A stretch of DNA of 64,000 nt from JAEUMY01 sp031394355. GTDB taxonomy: Bacteria > Pseudomonadota > Gammaproteobacteria > Burkholderiales > Usitatibacteraceae. Position numbers and translations under genes: made by a program. Below the pieces are notes generated by a model. It saw nothing but the letters and a program-made list of their open reading frames with translations. It was not told where the DNA came from and did not search any database. The stretch is from positions 1 to 64,000 of the forward strand of contig JANNSU010000040.1 of NCBI GenBank assembly GCA_031394355.1. Reading direction: 5' to 3'. This document shows positions 1 through 8,051 of the stretch, piece by piece (the stretch's first letter is position 1; the number at the start of each line of letters is the position of its first letter).

Positions 1-90
1 CCGATCGCGATGGAAGACGGACTCCGCTTCGCAATCCGCGAAGGTGGCCGTACCGTCGGCGCAGGTGTGGTCTCCAAAGTTGTCGAGTAA
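1..90 (+). CDS. tuf: Elongation factor Tu, 3' end (first copy, cut by window edge)
   Basis: The frame from base 1 encodes the last 29 residues of EF-Tu (PIAMEDGLRFAIREGG...) and ends in TAA. These 90 bases are identical to the end of the complete tuf gene at 15517-16707, so this is the second tuf copy usual in proteobacteria. EF-Tu delivers aminoacyl-tRNA to the ribosome as a GTP complex. Identity between the copies continues 29 bases beyond the stop, through a GCGAATATTCGC palindrome. The 5' part lies outside the window. Confidence 0.97.
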   Translation, partial: PIAMEDGLRFAIREGGRTVGAGVVSKVVE

Positions 91-107
91 CAATACCCTC
101 AGCAGGT

Positions 108-119
108 GCGAATATTCGC
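108..119. repeat. GCGAATATTCGC palindrome, intergenic copy 1
   Basis: Exact 12-bp core, 14 bp with flanking T and A (107-120). It lies 17 bases after the tuf stop codon. Confidence 0.95.
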
Positions 120-137
120 AAGCTGGAAATATGGTTG

Positions 138-169
138 GAAGGGATGAAACCAGAGAGTTTCATCCCTTC
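138..169 (+). terminator. Strong hairpin after tuf, before tRNA-Trp
   Basis: A 13-bp perfect stem (138-150 with 157-169, around GAAGGGATGAAAC) encloses the loop CAGAGA. The plus strand continues AAAAAGTTT, so there is no proper U tract. It may be a terminator or an RNA processing site between tuf and the tRNA. Structure is certain, role is inferred. Confidence 0.6.
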
Positions 170-178
170 AAAAAGTTT

Positions 179-254
179 AGGCCAGTAGCTCAATTGGCAG
201 AGCGGCGGTCTCCAAAACCGCAGGTTGGGGGTTCGATTCCCTCCTGGCCTGCCA
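179..254 (+). tRNA. trnW: tRNA-Trp (anticodon CCA)
   Basis: A full cloverleaf can be drawn. The acceptor stem is AGGCCAG (179-185) with CTGGCCT (244-250), the discriminator is G251, and CCA is encoded (252-254). The anticodon stem GCGGT/ACCGC holds the loop CTCCAAA with anticodon CCA at 212-214. The T arm carries GGTTCGATTCC. Its place between tuf and secE is the standard one in beta- and gammaproteobacteria. Confidence 0.97.
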
Positions 255-285
255 CTACGGCAGCAGAAGGCATCAGAAAGCAGTC

Positions 286-633
286 ATGAAAGACAAGATT
301 CAAGTTGGCATAGCCGTTGCAGCGTTCATCGCCGGACTCGTGCTCTTCTATTGGTTTTCAGACAAACCAATGATCGCGCGCGTAGGTGCCATGTTTGGCT
401 GCTTCATTGCCGCAGGAGCGATTGGCTGGTTCACTCTACCCGGCCGGGAGTTTGTTCAGTTCTCCGGTGAGGCAATTGAAGAGACAAAGAAGGTGGTGTG
501 GCCTACTCGCAAGGAAGCTATGCAGACAACCGGGATTGTTTTTGTATTCGTCTTCATCATGGCTATCTTCCTTTGGATTGTTGACTGGAGTCTGTTGTGG
601 GCGACCAAACAGCTCATCGGCGGCGGGAGCTGA
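286..633 (+). CDS. secE: Preprotein translocase subunit SecE
   Basis: 115 residues, inner membrane. SecE clamps and stabilises the SecY channel. Three hydrophobic segments are visible (about 8-24, 33-50 and 83-105), the three-TM form found in E. coli. The conserved cytoplasmic stretch EAIEETKKVVWPTRKEAMQTT precedes the last helix and is diagnostic. It follows tRNA-Trp and lies one base before nusG, the usual secE-nusG pair. Confidence 0.96.
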   Translation: MKDKIQVGIAVAAFIAGLVLFYWFSDKPMIARVGAMFGCFIAAGAIGWFTLPGREFVQFSGEAIEETKKVVWPTRKEAMQTTGIVFVFVFIMAIFLWIVDWSLLWATKQLIGGGS

Positions 634-634
634 C

Positions 635-1171
635 ATGATGACCAAGCGCTGGTATGTGGTTCACGCTTACTCCGGGCAAGAAAAGAGCATTCAAGCGGCA
701 CTTGTCGATCGTATCAAGCGATCAGGAATGCAGGACAAGTTTGGAGATGTCCTGGTCCCAACCGAAGAAGTGGTAGAAATGAAGGGCGGCCAGAAAGCAC
801 TCTCGGAACGTCGATTTTTCCCAGGATACATTCTTGTCCAGATGGAAATGACCGACGAAACATGGCATCTAGTCAAAAGTACGCCGAAAGTGACAGGTTT
901 CATCGGGGGTTCAGCTATGAAGCCCACTCCGGTCTCTGACAAGGAAGTCGAGTCAATCCTCAACCGGGTGAAGGAAGGTGTCGAGAAGCCAAAACCCAAG
1001 GTACTCTTCGAGGCTGGCGAAAATGTACGCGTCACGGAAGGGCCGTTCACCGACTTTAACGGCAATGTTGAAGAGGTGAATTACGACAAAAGCAAGCTCA
1101 GGGTTTCGGTTCTCATCTTTGGCCGTGCTACGCCCGTGGAGCTCGATTTCGGTCAAGTTGAAAAGGCCTGA
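635..1171 (+). CDS. nusG: Transcription termination/antitermination factor NusG
   Basis: 178 residues from the first of two adjacent ATGs (635 or 638). The N-terminal NGN domain starts MMTKRWYVVHAYSGQEKS. The C-terminal KOW domain has GENVRVTEGPFTDFNGNVEEVNYDKSKLRVSVLIFGR. NusG binds RNA polymerase, helps Rho and links transcription to translation through S10. It is cotranscribed with secE, starting one base after the secE stop. Confidence 0.97.
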   Translation: MMTKRWYVVHAYSGQEKSIQAALVDRIKRSGMQDKFGDVLVPTEEVVEMKGGQKALSERRFFPGYILVQMEMTDETWHLVKSTPKVTGFIGGSAMKPTPVSDKEVESILNRVKEGVEKPKPKVLFEAGENVRVTEGPFTDFNGNVEEVNYDKSKLRVSVLIFGRATPVELDFGQVEKA

Positions 1172-1208
1172 AGCCGTTCCAACACCAATTTCAGCAAGGG
1201 CAATTTGA

Positions 1209-1241
1209 GACCAGCAGCCCGACGTTTTTGAATAGCTGGTC
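1209..1241 (+). promoter_or_regulatory. Possible L1-responsive leader hairpin before rplK
   Basis: GACCAGC (1209-1215) pairs with GCTGGTC (1235-1241) in the 132-base nusG-rplK spacer. In E. coli, L1 represses translation of rplK-rplA by binding this leader. The hairpin is real; calling it the L1 target is inference. Confidence 0.3.
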
Positions 1242-1303
1242 CGTGAACGGGGAGGGCAAGGCTAGCAAACGCCAAGCCCGATTGAACCCACAGGAGAATT
1301 GAC

Positions 1304-1738
1304 GTGGCAAAGAAAATAATTGGCTTCATCAAACTGCAGGTTCCTGCAGGTAAGGCGAATCCAAGCCCGCCCATCGGGCCGGCATTGGGCCAGCGTGGTC
1401 TAAACATCATGGAGTTCTGCAAGGCCTTCAATGCACAGACTCAAAAGGTTGAGCCGGGTCTGATGTTGCCCGTGGTAATCACCGCATTTCAGGACAAGAG
1501 CTTCACGTTCATTATCAAGACGCCGCCAGCGGCTGTTTTGATCAAGAGAGCCATCAAGCTCGAAAAAGGCAGTGCCAAGCCCCACACCGACAAGGTTGGA
1601 AAGCTCAGCCGTGCCCAGGCCGAAGAAATCGCGAAAACCAAAATGCCTGATTTGACCGCGGCAGATTTGGATGCTGCCGTTCGTACAATCGCAGGTAGCG
1701 CGCGTTCGATGGGTGTCGAAGTCGAGGGAGTCAAATAA
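1304..1738 (+). CDS. rplK: 50S ribosomal protein L11
   Basis: 144 residues from a GTG preceded by AGGAG (1292-1296). The start is fixed by MAKKIIGFIKLQVPAGKANPSPPIGPALGQRGLNIMEFCKAFNAQT, the classic L11 N terminus. L11 binds 23S rRNA in the GTPase-associated centre. The TAA overlaps the rplA ATG by one base, so L11 and L1 are probably translationally coupled. Confidence 0.98.
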   Translation: MAKKIIGFIKLQVPAGKANPSPPIGPALGQRGLNIMEFCKAFNAQTQKVEPGLMLPVVITAFQDKSFTFIIKTPPAAVLIKRAIKLEKGSAKPHTDKVGKLSRAQAEEIAKTKMPDLTAADLDAAVRTIAGSARSMGVEVEGVK

Positions 1739-2451
1739 TGGCCAAACTTAACAAGCGCGCCAAAGCCATTGCAGCTTTGGTTGACAGCAACAAGTTCTAT
1801 CCGGTAAACAACGCCATTGAGCTGGTCAAAAAGACCGCGACCGCAAAGTTTGACGAGTCTGTCGACGTTGCCATCAATCTTGGAATTGATGCCAAGAAGT
1901 CCGACCAGCTTGTGCGCGGTTCGGTTGTGCTGCCGCGTGGCACAGGCAAGAGCGTCCGTGTAGCCGTCTTTGCGCAAGGTGCAAACGCCGATGCCGCGAA
2001 GGCAGCCGGAGCCGATATTGTGGGCTTTGATGATCTCGGGCAACGAGTCAAAGAAGGCTTCATGGACTTCGACGTGGTCATTGCCACGCCCGATGCCATG
2101 AAAGTTGTTGGGCAGTTGGGTCAGATCCTTGGCCCGCGTGGTTTGATGCCGAATCCGAAAGTTGGCACCGTGACGCCGAACCCTGCTGAAGCAGTCAAGA
2201 ACGCAAAGGCTGGTCAGGTCCAATATCGTACGGACAAAGCGGGTATTGTTCAGTGCACGATTGGTCGTGCGTCATTCCCGGTTGAGGCCTTGACAGAGAA
2301 CTTGCATTCGCTGATTGCCGCGATCAACAAGTCAAAGCCCGCATCTTCCAAAGGTATCTATCTCCGGAAGGTCTCTGTTTCGTCGACCATGGGGGCGGGA
2401 ATCCGCGTGGATACCGCGACACTCGCGAGTTCGCAGTCAGCGACAGGCTAA
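1738..2451 (+). CDS. rplA: 50S ribosomal protein L1
   Basis: 237 residues, normal length. L1 forms the mobile stalk near the E site and is usually the autogenous repressor of its own operon. Family motifs are clear: FDESVDVAINLGIDAKKSDQLVRGSVVLPRGTGK near the N terminus and GQLGQILGPRGLMPNPKVGTVT in the middle. It starts on the last base of rplK. Confidence 0.98.
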   Translation: MAKLNKRAKAIAALVDSNKFYPVNNAIELVKKTATAKFDESVDVAINLGIDAKKSDQLVRGSVVLPRGTGKSVRVAVFAQGANADAAKAAGADIVGFDDLGQRVKEGFMDFDVVIATPDAMKVVGQLGQILGPRGLMPNPKVGTVTPNPAEAVKNAKAGQVQYRTDKAGIVQCTIGRASFPVEALTENLHSLIAAINKSKPASSKGIYLRKVSVSSTMGAGIRVDTATLASSQSATG

Positions 2452-2529
2452 GAAACAAGTCCTGGGGAGAGCGAGTCTTCTCAGGCGAATCTTTGGGCTG
2501 CTGCATTAGTTTCAACGGTGCTGCAGGTT

Positions 2530-2640
2530 GTCAAAGACCGTAGGTGCGGAGGGGTAACCCGACGCGTAATTTTTTGGACCTGCTAACGCAGGTTGGGAAA
2601 TGCCTGCGCAGATGGCGTACCCGGGCAATAGTTGCGGCTG
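2530..2640 (+). ncRNA. L10 leader (autoregulatory element for rplJ-rplL)
   Basis: The 281-base rplA-rplJ gap holds GACCGTAGGTG (2537-2547), a small hairpin ACCTGC-TAAC-GCAGGT (2578-2593) and CCTGCGCAGATGGCGTAC further on. This looks like the L10 leader family, in which L10-(L12)n complexes bind and repress rplJ translation. Identification is by remembered consensus; the borders are approximate. Confidence 0.7.
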
Positions 2641-2732
2641 GCAAGAATGTTTTGTTGGCCGGTCTCCTGGAGTCAGGACGCTGATCGGGGTGGCAGGGGA
2701 CTGCCGCTCGTTAAACGTGAAGGAGATCAAAC

Positions 2733-3227
2733 GTGAGTTTGAATCTGGAAAGCAAGAAGGAAGTAGTTGCGGAGATCAAGGCGAAAGCAGCCAATGCTCA
2801 GACATTGGTGCTTGCAGAATATCGCGGCACCAAAGTGGGAGAAATGACAAAGCTGCGAAGCGATGCGCGCGCCAAGGGCGTCTACATGCGTGTTTTGAAG
2901 AACACGCTTGCCCGGCGAGCGCTGCATGGCACGCCGTTCGAGGTCGCTTCCGAGCAATTGGTGGGACCGCTGTTGTACAGCTTCTCTGAAGATGCTGTCA
3001 CTGCAGCAAAGGTTGTGCATGAGTTTGCCAAGACAAATGATAGGCTGGTCATCAAAGCTGGAGCTTATAACGGAAAGTTGCTCGACAAGACTGCCGTGCA
3101 GGCCCTAGCCAACATCCCCAGCAAGGAAGTTCTCCTGGCACAGTTGCTCGGCCTCATGCAGTCACCCATCTCGGGCCTGGCCCGCGTGCTCGCTGCCGTT
3201 GCGGAAAAGAAGTCCGCAACCGCCTGA
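2733..3227 (+). CDS. rplJ: 50S ribosomal protein L10
   Basis: 164 residues from GTG with AAGGAG upstream. L10 anchors L7/L12 dimers to the ribosomal stalk. The start MSLNLESKKEVVAEIKAKAANAQTLVLAEYRGTKVGEMTKLRSDARAKGVYMRVLKNTLARRAL is typical. The C-terminal helix that carries L7/L12 follows. The leader at 2530-2640 probably gives feedback control. rplL follows after 37 bases. Confidence 0.97.
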   Translation: MSLNLESKKEVVAEIKAKAANAQTLVLAEYRGTKVGEMTKLRSDARAKGVYMRVLKNTLARRALHGTPFEVASEQLVGPLLYSFSEDAVTAAKVVHEFAKTNDRLVIKAGAYNGKLLDKTAVQALANIPSKEVLLAQLLGLMQSPISGLARVLAAVAEKKSATA

Positions 3228-3264
3228 CATCAGATTGACTATTCAAATTTAAGGAGCTTTCACC

Positions 3265-3645
3265 ATGGCATTTGATAAAGACGCATTTATGGCCTCACTC
3301 GACGCAATGTCGGTGCTCGAGCTGAACGAACTCGTCAAGGCAATCGAGGAGAAGTTTGGCGTATCCGCCGCAGCAATGGCGGTTGCGGGTCCTGGCGGAG
3401 CAGGCGGTGCAGCGGCTGCCGCAGTTGAAGAGAAGACCGAGTTTTCGGTTGTATTGACCGAAGCAGGCCCGAACAAAGTGAACACGATCAAAGTAGTGCG
3501 TGAGATCACTGGTCTGGGTTTGAAGGAAGCCAAAGATCTGGTCGATGGTGCTCCGAAGCCTGTCAAGGAAGGCGCGAACAAGGCTGATGCCGAAGCGATC
3601 GCCAAGAAGCTGACGGAAGCCGGTGCAAAGGCCGAAATCAAGTAA
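3265..3645 (+). CDS. rplL: 50S ribosomal protein L7/L12
   Basis: 126 residues. The N-terminal dimerisation helix (about 1-35) is followed by an Ala/Gly hinge (VAGPGGAGGAAAAAVEEKTE) and the C-terminal factor-binding domain (VVLTEAGPNKVNTIKVVREITGLGLKEAKDLVDGAPKPVKEG). It recruits EF-Tu and EF-G to the ribosome. It is followed by an unusual set of three hairpins before rpoB. Confidence 0.98.
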   Translation: MAFDKDAFMASLDAMSVLELNELVKAIEEKFGVSAAAMAVAGPGGAGGAAAAAVEEKTEFSVVLTEAGPNKVNTIKVVREITGLGLKEAKDLVDGAPKPVKEGANKADAEAIAKKLTEAGAKAEIK

Positions 3646-3652
3646 GCGGGAC

Positions 3653-3686
3653 GTGGGCTTGGGCAAGAGATTCTGCCCAAGCCCAC
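3653..3686 (+). terminator. Attenuator-like hairpin 1, rplL-rpoB spacer
   Basis: A 13-bp stem (3653-3665 with 3674-3686, around GTGGGCTTGGGCA) with an 8-nt loop, followed by TTTCTCCTC. In E. coli the rplL-rpoB gap holds a partial terminator and an RNase III site that lower rpoBC expression. This hairpin is well placed for that job. Confidence 0.7.
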
Positions 3687-3692
3687 TTTCTC

Positions 3693-3714
3693 CTCTGCGA
3701 ATATTCGCAGAGGA
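3693..3714. repeat. GCGAATATTCGC palindrome extended to 22 bp, intergenic copy 2
   Basis: The core is at 3697-3708. The arms extend perfectly with CCTCT on the left and AGAGG on the right, so the whole 22 bp is self-complementary. It lies between hairpins 1 and 3 of the rplL-rpoB spacer, sharing two bases with the latter. Confidence 0.95.
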
Positions 3715-3743
3715 CAAAGCAAAGCCAACAGCTTTGCTTTGTC
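3713..3743 (+). repeat. Hairpin 3, rplL-rpoB spacer
   Basis: GACAAAGCAAAGC (3713-3725) pairs perfectly with 3731-3743 around the loop CAACA. It overlaps the palindrome to its left by two bases. It may be a processing site or a second attenuator. Confidence 0.7.
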
Positions 3744-3917
3744 TTCTGAACCGACTGCAGAAGACAGGTTTGGTCGGGTGATCCGTTCGGGTCACTGTCT
3801 GCCATGGGTGGTAGTGGCCACCCACCAGTCCCGGGGTTTCCCCGAAAGGACAGTCGATCATTGTCGGGTGCGACAGCACCCTGGAGCCGACCCCGGTTCC
3901 CGTGATTCGGAGAGCGC

Positions 3918-6900
3918 ATGAACCAAGTAACGTATTCCTTTACTGAGAAGAAGCGCATTCGCAAGAGTTTTGCGAAGCGGGCAAGCGTGCAGGAAGTGCC
4001 ATTTCTTCTCGCCACCCAGATTGATTCCTATGCTGAGTTCCTTCAGGCAGAAGCACCCGCCATGCAGCGAAGGGTCACCGGCTTGCAGGCAGCATTCGAA
4101 TCGGTCTTCCCTATTTCCAGTCATTCAGGGAATGCGCGTCTTGACTATGTCAGCTACAACTTGGGACAGCCGCCATTCGATGTAGTCGAGTGCCAGCAAC
4201 GCGGTCTGACTTACGCGTCACCGCTTCGCGCGAAAGTGCGGCTCACGATCATGGACAAGGAGGCATCGAAGCCTACGGTCAAGGAGGTCAAGGAACAGGA
4301 AGTGTATATGGGCGAGATTCCGCTCATGACGACCAATGGCTCCTTTGTGATCAACGGCACGGAGCGGGTAATTGTTTCTCAACTGCATCGCTCACCGGGT
4401 GTGTTCTTCGAGCACGACCGCGGCAAGACCCACTCTTCAGGGAAATTGCTGTTCTCGGCCCGTGTGATTCCTTATCGTGGTTCATGGCTGGATTTCGAGT
4501 TTGACCCGAAGGACTATCTCTATTTTCGAGTGGATCGTCGCCGGAAAATGCCGGTTACGATTCTGCTGAAAGCGCTTGGCTATACCCCGGACCAGATATT
4601 GCGAGAGTTTTTCCAATTCGACACGTTTCGTGTGGGCAAGAAGGGTGAAATAGACCTCGAGCTCGTGCTTGACCGGCTGAAGGGTGAAATCGCCCGCTTT
4701 GACATTGAGAGCAAGCAGGGTAAACAGATTGTTCAGAAGGACAAACGCATTACCGCAAAACACATCCGGGATATGGAGCAGGCAGGCATGAAGCACCTGT
4801 CCGTCCCCGAGGACTACGTGGTCGGTCGTGTTCTTGCCACCAATATCGTCAATACCGAAACGGGCGAAGTGGTCGCGAACGCCAATGAAGAGATCACTGA
4901 AACGCTGCTGCGCAAGCTGATTGATGCGGGTATCGAGACGATATACACGATTTATACCAACGACCTTGATCATGGCGCCTATATCTCCTCAACTCTGCGA
5001 GTAGATGAGACGGTCGATGCAATGAATGCCAAAGTGGCCATTTACCGCATGATGCGTCCGGGCGAACCGCCGACAGAGGACGCAGTGAACACGCTGTTTC
5101 AGCGCCTGTTCTTTATGGAAGAAAGCTACGACCTTTCAAAGGTTGGCCGCATGAAGTTCAACCGTCGCGTCGGCCGCGATGAGTTGATCGGTCAGATGAC
5201 GCTTTCTACTGAGGACATTGTTGCGGTCATCAAGATACTGGTCGAGCTTCGCAACGGCAGAGGCAACATCGACGACATCGATCATCTCGGCAATCGTCGC
5301 GTCCGATCAGTTGGCGAACTCGCTGAAAACCAGTTTCGCTCAGGTTTGGTGAGGGTGGAGCGTGCAGTGCGCGAGCGCCTTTCACAGGCGGAGAGCGAGA
5401 ATCTGATGCCGCATGATCTGATCAATGCGAAGCCCGTATCAGCAGCGATCAAAGAGTTCTTTGGCTCAAGTCAGCTCTCGCAGTTCATGGACCAGACCAA
5501 TCCGCTTTCGGAAATCACACACAAGCGTAGAGTTTCTGCGTTGGGCCCTGGCGGACTAACGCGTGAACGTGCGGGCTTCGAGGTTCGCGACGTACATCCG
5601 ACACATTACGGCCGCGTCTGTCCCATCGAAACGCCGGAAGGCCCGAACATTGGCCTGATCAATTCTCTGGCCTTGTATGCTCGGGTCAACGAGTACGGAT
5701 TCATTGAGACGCCTTATCGCCGAGTGAAGGATAGCAAGGTTGCCAAGGAAATCGACTACCTTTCCGCAATCGAAGAAAGCAAGTACACCATCGCCCAGGC
5801 CAATGCAGAACTCGACAAGTCCGGCAGGTTTGTTGACGAGCTTGTCAGCTCTCGTCACCACAACGAGTTCACGCTCTCGACCCCGGACAAGATCGAGTAC
5901 ATCGACGTCGCCCCTGCTCAGATCGTATCTGTGGCTGCTTCATTGATTCCCTTCCTTGAGCACGATGATGCCAACCGCGCTCTGATGGGATCTAACATGC
6001 AGCGACAGGCTGTTCCCTGCCTTCGCGCAGAGAAGTCGCTTGTGGGAACGGGCATTGAGCGGACCGTGGCTATTGACTCGGGCACCGCCGTGCTCGCACG
6101 TCGCGGTGGGCGTGTGGATTTCATCGATGCCGGTCGCATTGTGGTTAGGGTTAACGATGACGAAACCCAACCCGGCGAGGCAGGTGTCGATATCTACAAT
6201 CTCACCAAGTACACGCGGTCAAACCAGAACACCAACATCAACCAGCGTCCACTCGTTCGGGTGGGTGATGTGATTGCCAAGCGGGATGTGGTAGCCGACG
6301 GTGCTTCGACCGACATGGGTGAGCTGGCACTTGGGCAGAATTTGCTCGTCGCATTCATGCCGTGGAACGGCTACAACTTCGAAGACTCGATACTCATTTC
6401 AGAACGGGTGGTGGCCGAGGATCGCTACACATCCATTCATATTGAAGAGCTTTCAGTGGTGGCGCGGGATACAAAATTGGGCGCCGAAGAAATTACTCGA
6501 GATATCTCCAACTTATCCGAGCGTATGCTCTCCCGGCTGGATGAGTCGGGCATTGTCTACATCGGTGCAGAGGTCGAGGCTGGAGACGTTCTGGTTGGCA
6601 AGGTCACTCCCAAAGGAGAAACGCAGCTAACACCGGAAGAGAAGCTGCTCCGCGCGATTTTTGGCGAGAAGGCAAGCGATGTGAAAGATACATCGCTCCG
6701 TGTGCCATCAGGAATATCCGGTACGGTCATCGACGTACAGGTGTTCACGCGCGAAGGTATCCAGAGGGACAAGCGTGCTCAGCAGATCGTCGACGATCAG
6801 TTGAAGCAATACAAGCAGGATCTCGGTGACCAGTTGAGGATCGTGGAAGAAGACTCCTTTAGCCGTATCGAGAAAATGCTGATCAACAAGGTTGCAAAGG

Positions 6901-8033
6901 GCGGCCCGAAGAAGCTTGCAAAGGGAGCAAAGGTCACCAAGCAGTATCTTGGTGAGTTGTCGCACTACGAGTGGTTCGACATTCGCCTTTCTGATGATGA
7001 TGGCCAGCACCAGCTTGAAACCCTGAAAGAGAGCCTCGACGTCACGCGTAAAGAGTTCGATCGTGTATTCGAGGAGAAGAAGAAAAAACTCACTCAGGGT
7101 GATGAGCTGCCGCCTGGTGTGCAGAAAATGGTCAAAGTCTATGTTGCGGTCAAGCGCAGACTGCAGCCAGGCGACAAAATGGCGGGCCGTCACGGCAACA
7201 AGGGCGTGATTTCGAAGATTGTTCCTATTGAGGACATGCCTTTCATGGCAGATGGCACTCCAATGGATATCGTTCTGAATCCGTTGGGGGTGCCCTCACG
7301 GATGAACGTGGGGCAGATCCTTGAAACCCATCTTGGCTGGGCATCAAAGGGCCTTGGCATCAAGATCGGAAACCTGTTGCGTGCCAGTGACAACGCTTCC
7401 AAGGTTCGGAAGTTGCTAGACAAGATCTACAACTCAACTGGCAAGAAAGAAGACATCGACTCCTTCTCGGACGACGAGATCCTGCATATGGCGCGCAACT
7501 TGGAGCGTGGCGTGCCGTTTGCCACGCCGGTCTTCGATGGGGCAACCGAAGCAGAAATTCGCGCCATGCTTGATCTGGCATTTGACGAAGAGACTGCCAA
7601 AGCGCTCAAACTCACGCCGACCAAGACCCAAGCGGTGCTGCACGATGGGCGTACTGGCGAGCCTTTTGAGCGCCCGGTAACCATCGGTTACATGCACATT
7701 CTCAAGCTCCATCATTTGGTCGACGACAAGATGCATGCTCGTTCCACAGGGCCGTACTCCCTGGTTACGCAGCAGCCCCTTGGCGGTAAGGCTCAGTTTG
7801 GCGGCCAGCGATTTGGCGAGATGGAAGTCTGGGCGCTGGAGGCCTACGGCGCGTCGTACACGCTCCAGGAAATGCTTACCGTCAAGTCAGATGATACGCA
7901 GGGCCGCACTAAGGTTTACGAGAACATTGTCAAAGGCGAGCACAAGATCGAAGCCGGCATGCCGGAATCTTTCAATGTGCTTGTGAAGGAGATTCGCTCC
8001 CTCGCCATCGACATCGATCTCGAACGCTACTAA
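3918..8033 (+). CDS. rpoB: DNA-directed RNA polymerase subunit beta
   Basis: 1371 residues, slightly longer than E. coli (1342). It forms half of the polymerase active-site cleft. The rifampicin-pocket segment at about residues 514-545 (FFGSSQLSQFMDQTNPLSEITHKRRVSALGPGGLTRERAGFEVRDVHPTHYGRVCPIETPEGPNIGL) carries the wild-type Asp, His and Ser. The C-terminal part has the usual KPGDKMAGRHGNKG-like (QPGDKMAGRHGNKG) and GGKAQFGGQRFGEMEVWALEAYGA motifs. It starts 272 bases after rplL and ends 18 bases before rpoC. Confidence 0.99.
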   Translation: MNQVTYSFTEKKRIRKSFAKRASVQEVPFLLATQIDSYAEFLQAEAPAMQRRVTGLQAAFESVFPISSHSGNARLDYVSYNLGQPPFDVVECQQRGLTYASPLRAKVRLTIMDKEASKPTVKEVKEQEVYMGEIPLMTTNGSFVINGTERVIVSQLHRSPGVFFEHDRGKTHSSGKLLFSARVIPYRGSWLDFEFDPKDYLYFRVDRRRKMPVTILLKALGYTPDQILREFFQFDTFRVGKKGEIDLELVLDRLKGEIARFDIESKQGKQIVQKDKRITAKHIRDMEQAGMKHLSVPEDYVVGRVLATNIVNTETGEVVANANEEITETLLRKLIDAGIETIYTIYTNDLDHGAYISSTLRVDETVDAMNAKVAIYRMMRPGEPPTEDAVNTLFQRLFFMEESYDLSKVGRMKFNRRVGRDELIGQMTLSTEDIVAVIKILVELRNGRGNIDDIDHLGNRRVRSVGELAENQFRSGLVRVERAVRERLSQAESENLMPHDLINAKPVSAAIKEFFGSSQLSQFMDQTNPLSEITHKRRVSALGPGGLTRERAGFEVRDVHPTHYGRVCPIETPEGPNIGLINSLALYARVNEYGFIETPYRRVKDSKVAKEIDYLSAIEESKYTIAQANAELDKSGRFVDELVSSRHHNEFTLSTPDKIEYIDVAPAQIVSVAASLIPFLEHDDANRALMGSNMQRQAVPCLRAEKSLVGTGIERTVAIDSGTAVLARRGGRVDFIDAGRIVVRVNDDETQPGEAGVDIYNLTKYTRSNQNTNINQRPLVRVGDVIAKRDVVADGASTDMGELALGQNLLVAFMPWNGYNFEDSILISERVVAEDRYTSIHIEELSVVARDTKLGAEEITRDISNLSERMLSRLDESGIVYIGAEVEAGDVLVGKVTPKGETQLTPEEKLLRAIFGEKASDVKDTSLRVPSGISGTVIDVQVFTREGIQRDKRAQQIVDDQLKQYKQDLGDQLRIVEEDSFSRIEKMLINKVAKGGPKKLAKGAKVTKQYLGELSHYEWFDIRLSDDDGQHQLETLKESLDVTRKEFDRVFEEKKKKLTQGDELPPGVQKMVKVYVAVKRRLQPGDKMAGRHGNKGVISKIVPIEDMPFMADGTPMDIVLNPLGVPSRMNVGQILETHLGWASKGLGIKIGNLLRASDNASKVRKLLDKIYNSTGKKEDIDSFSDDEILHMARNLERGVPFATPVFDGATEAEIRAMLDLAFDEETAKALKLTPTKTQAVLHDGRTGEPFERPVTIGYMHILKLHHLVDDKMHARSTGPYSLVTQQPLGGKAQFGGQRFGEMEVWALEAYGASYTLQEMLTVKSDDTQGRTKVYENIVKGEHKIEAGMPESFNVLVKEIRSLAIDIDLERY

Positions 8034-8051
8034 TTTAGGAGTGACGAAATA

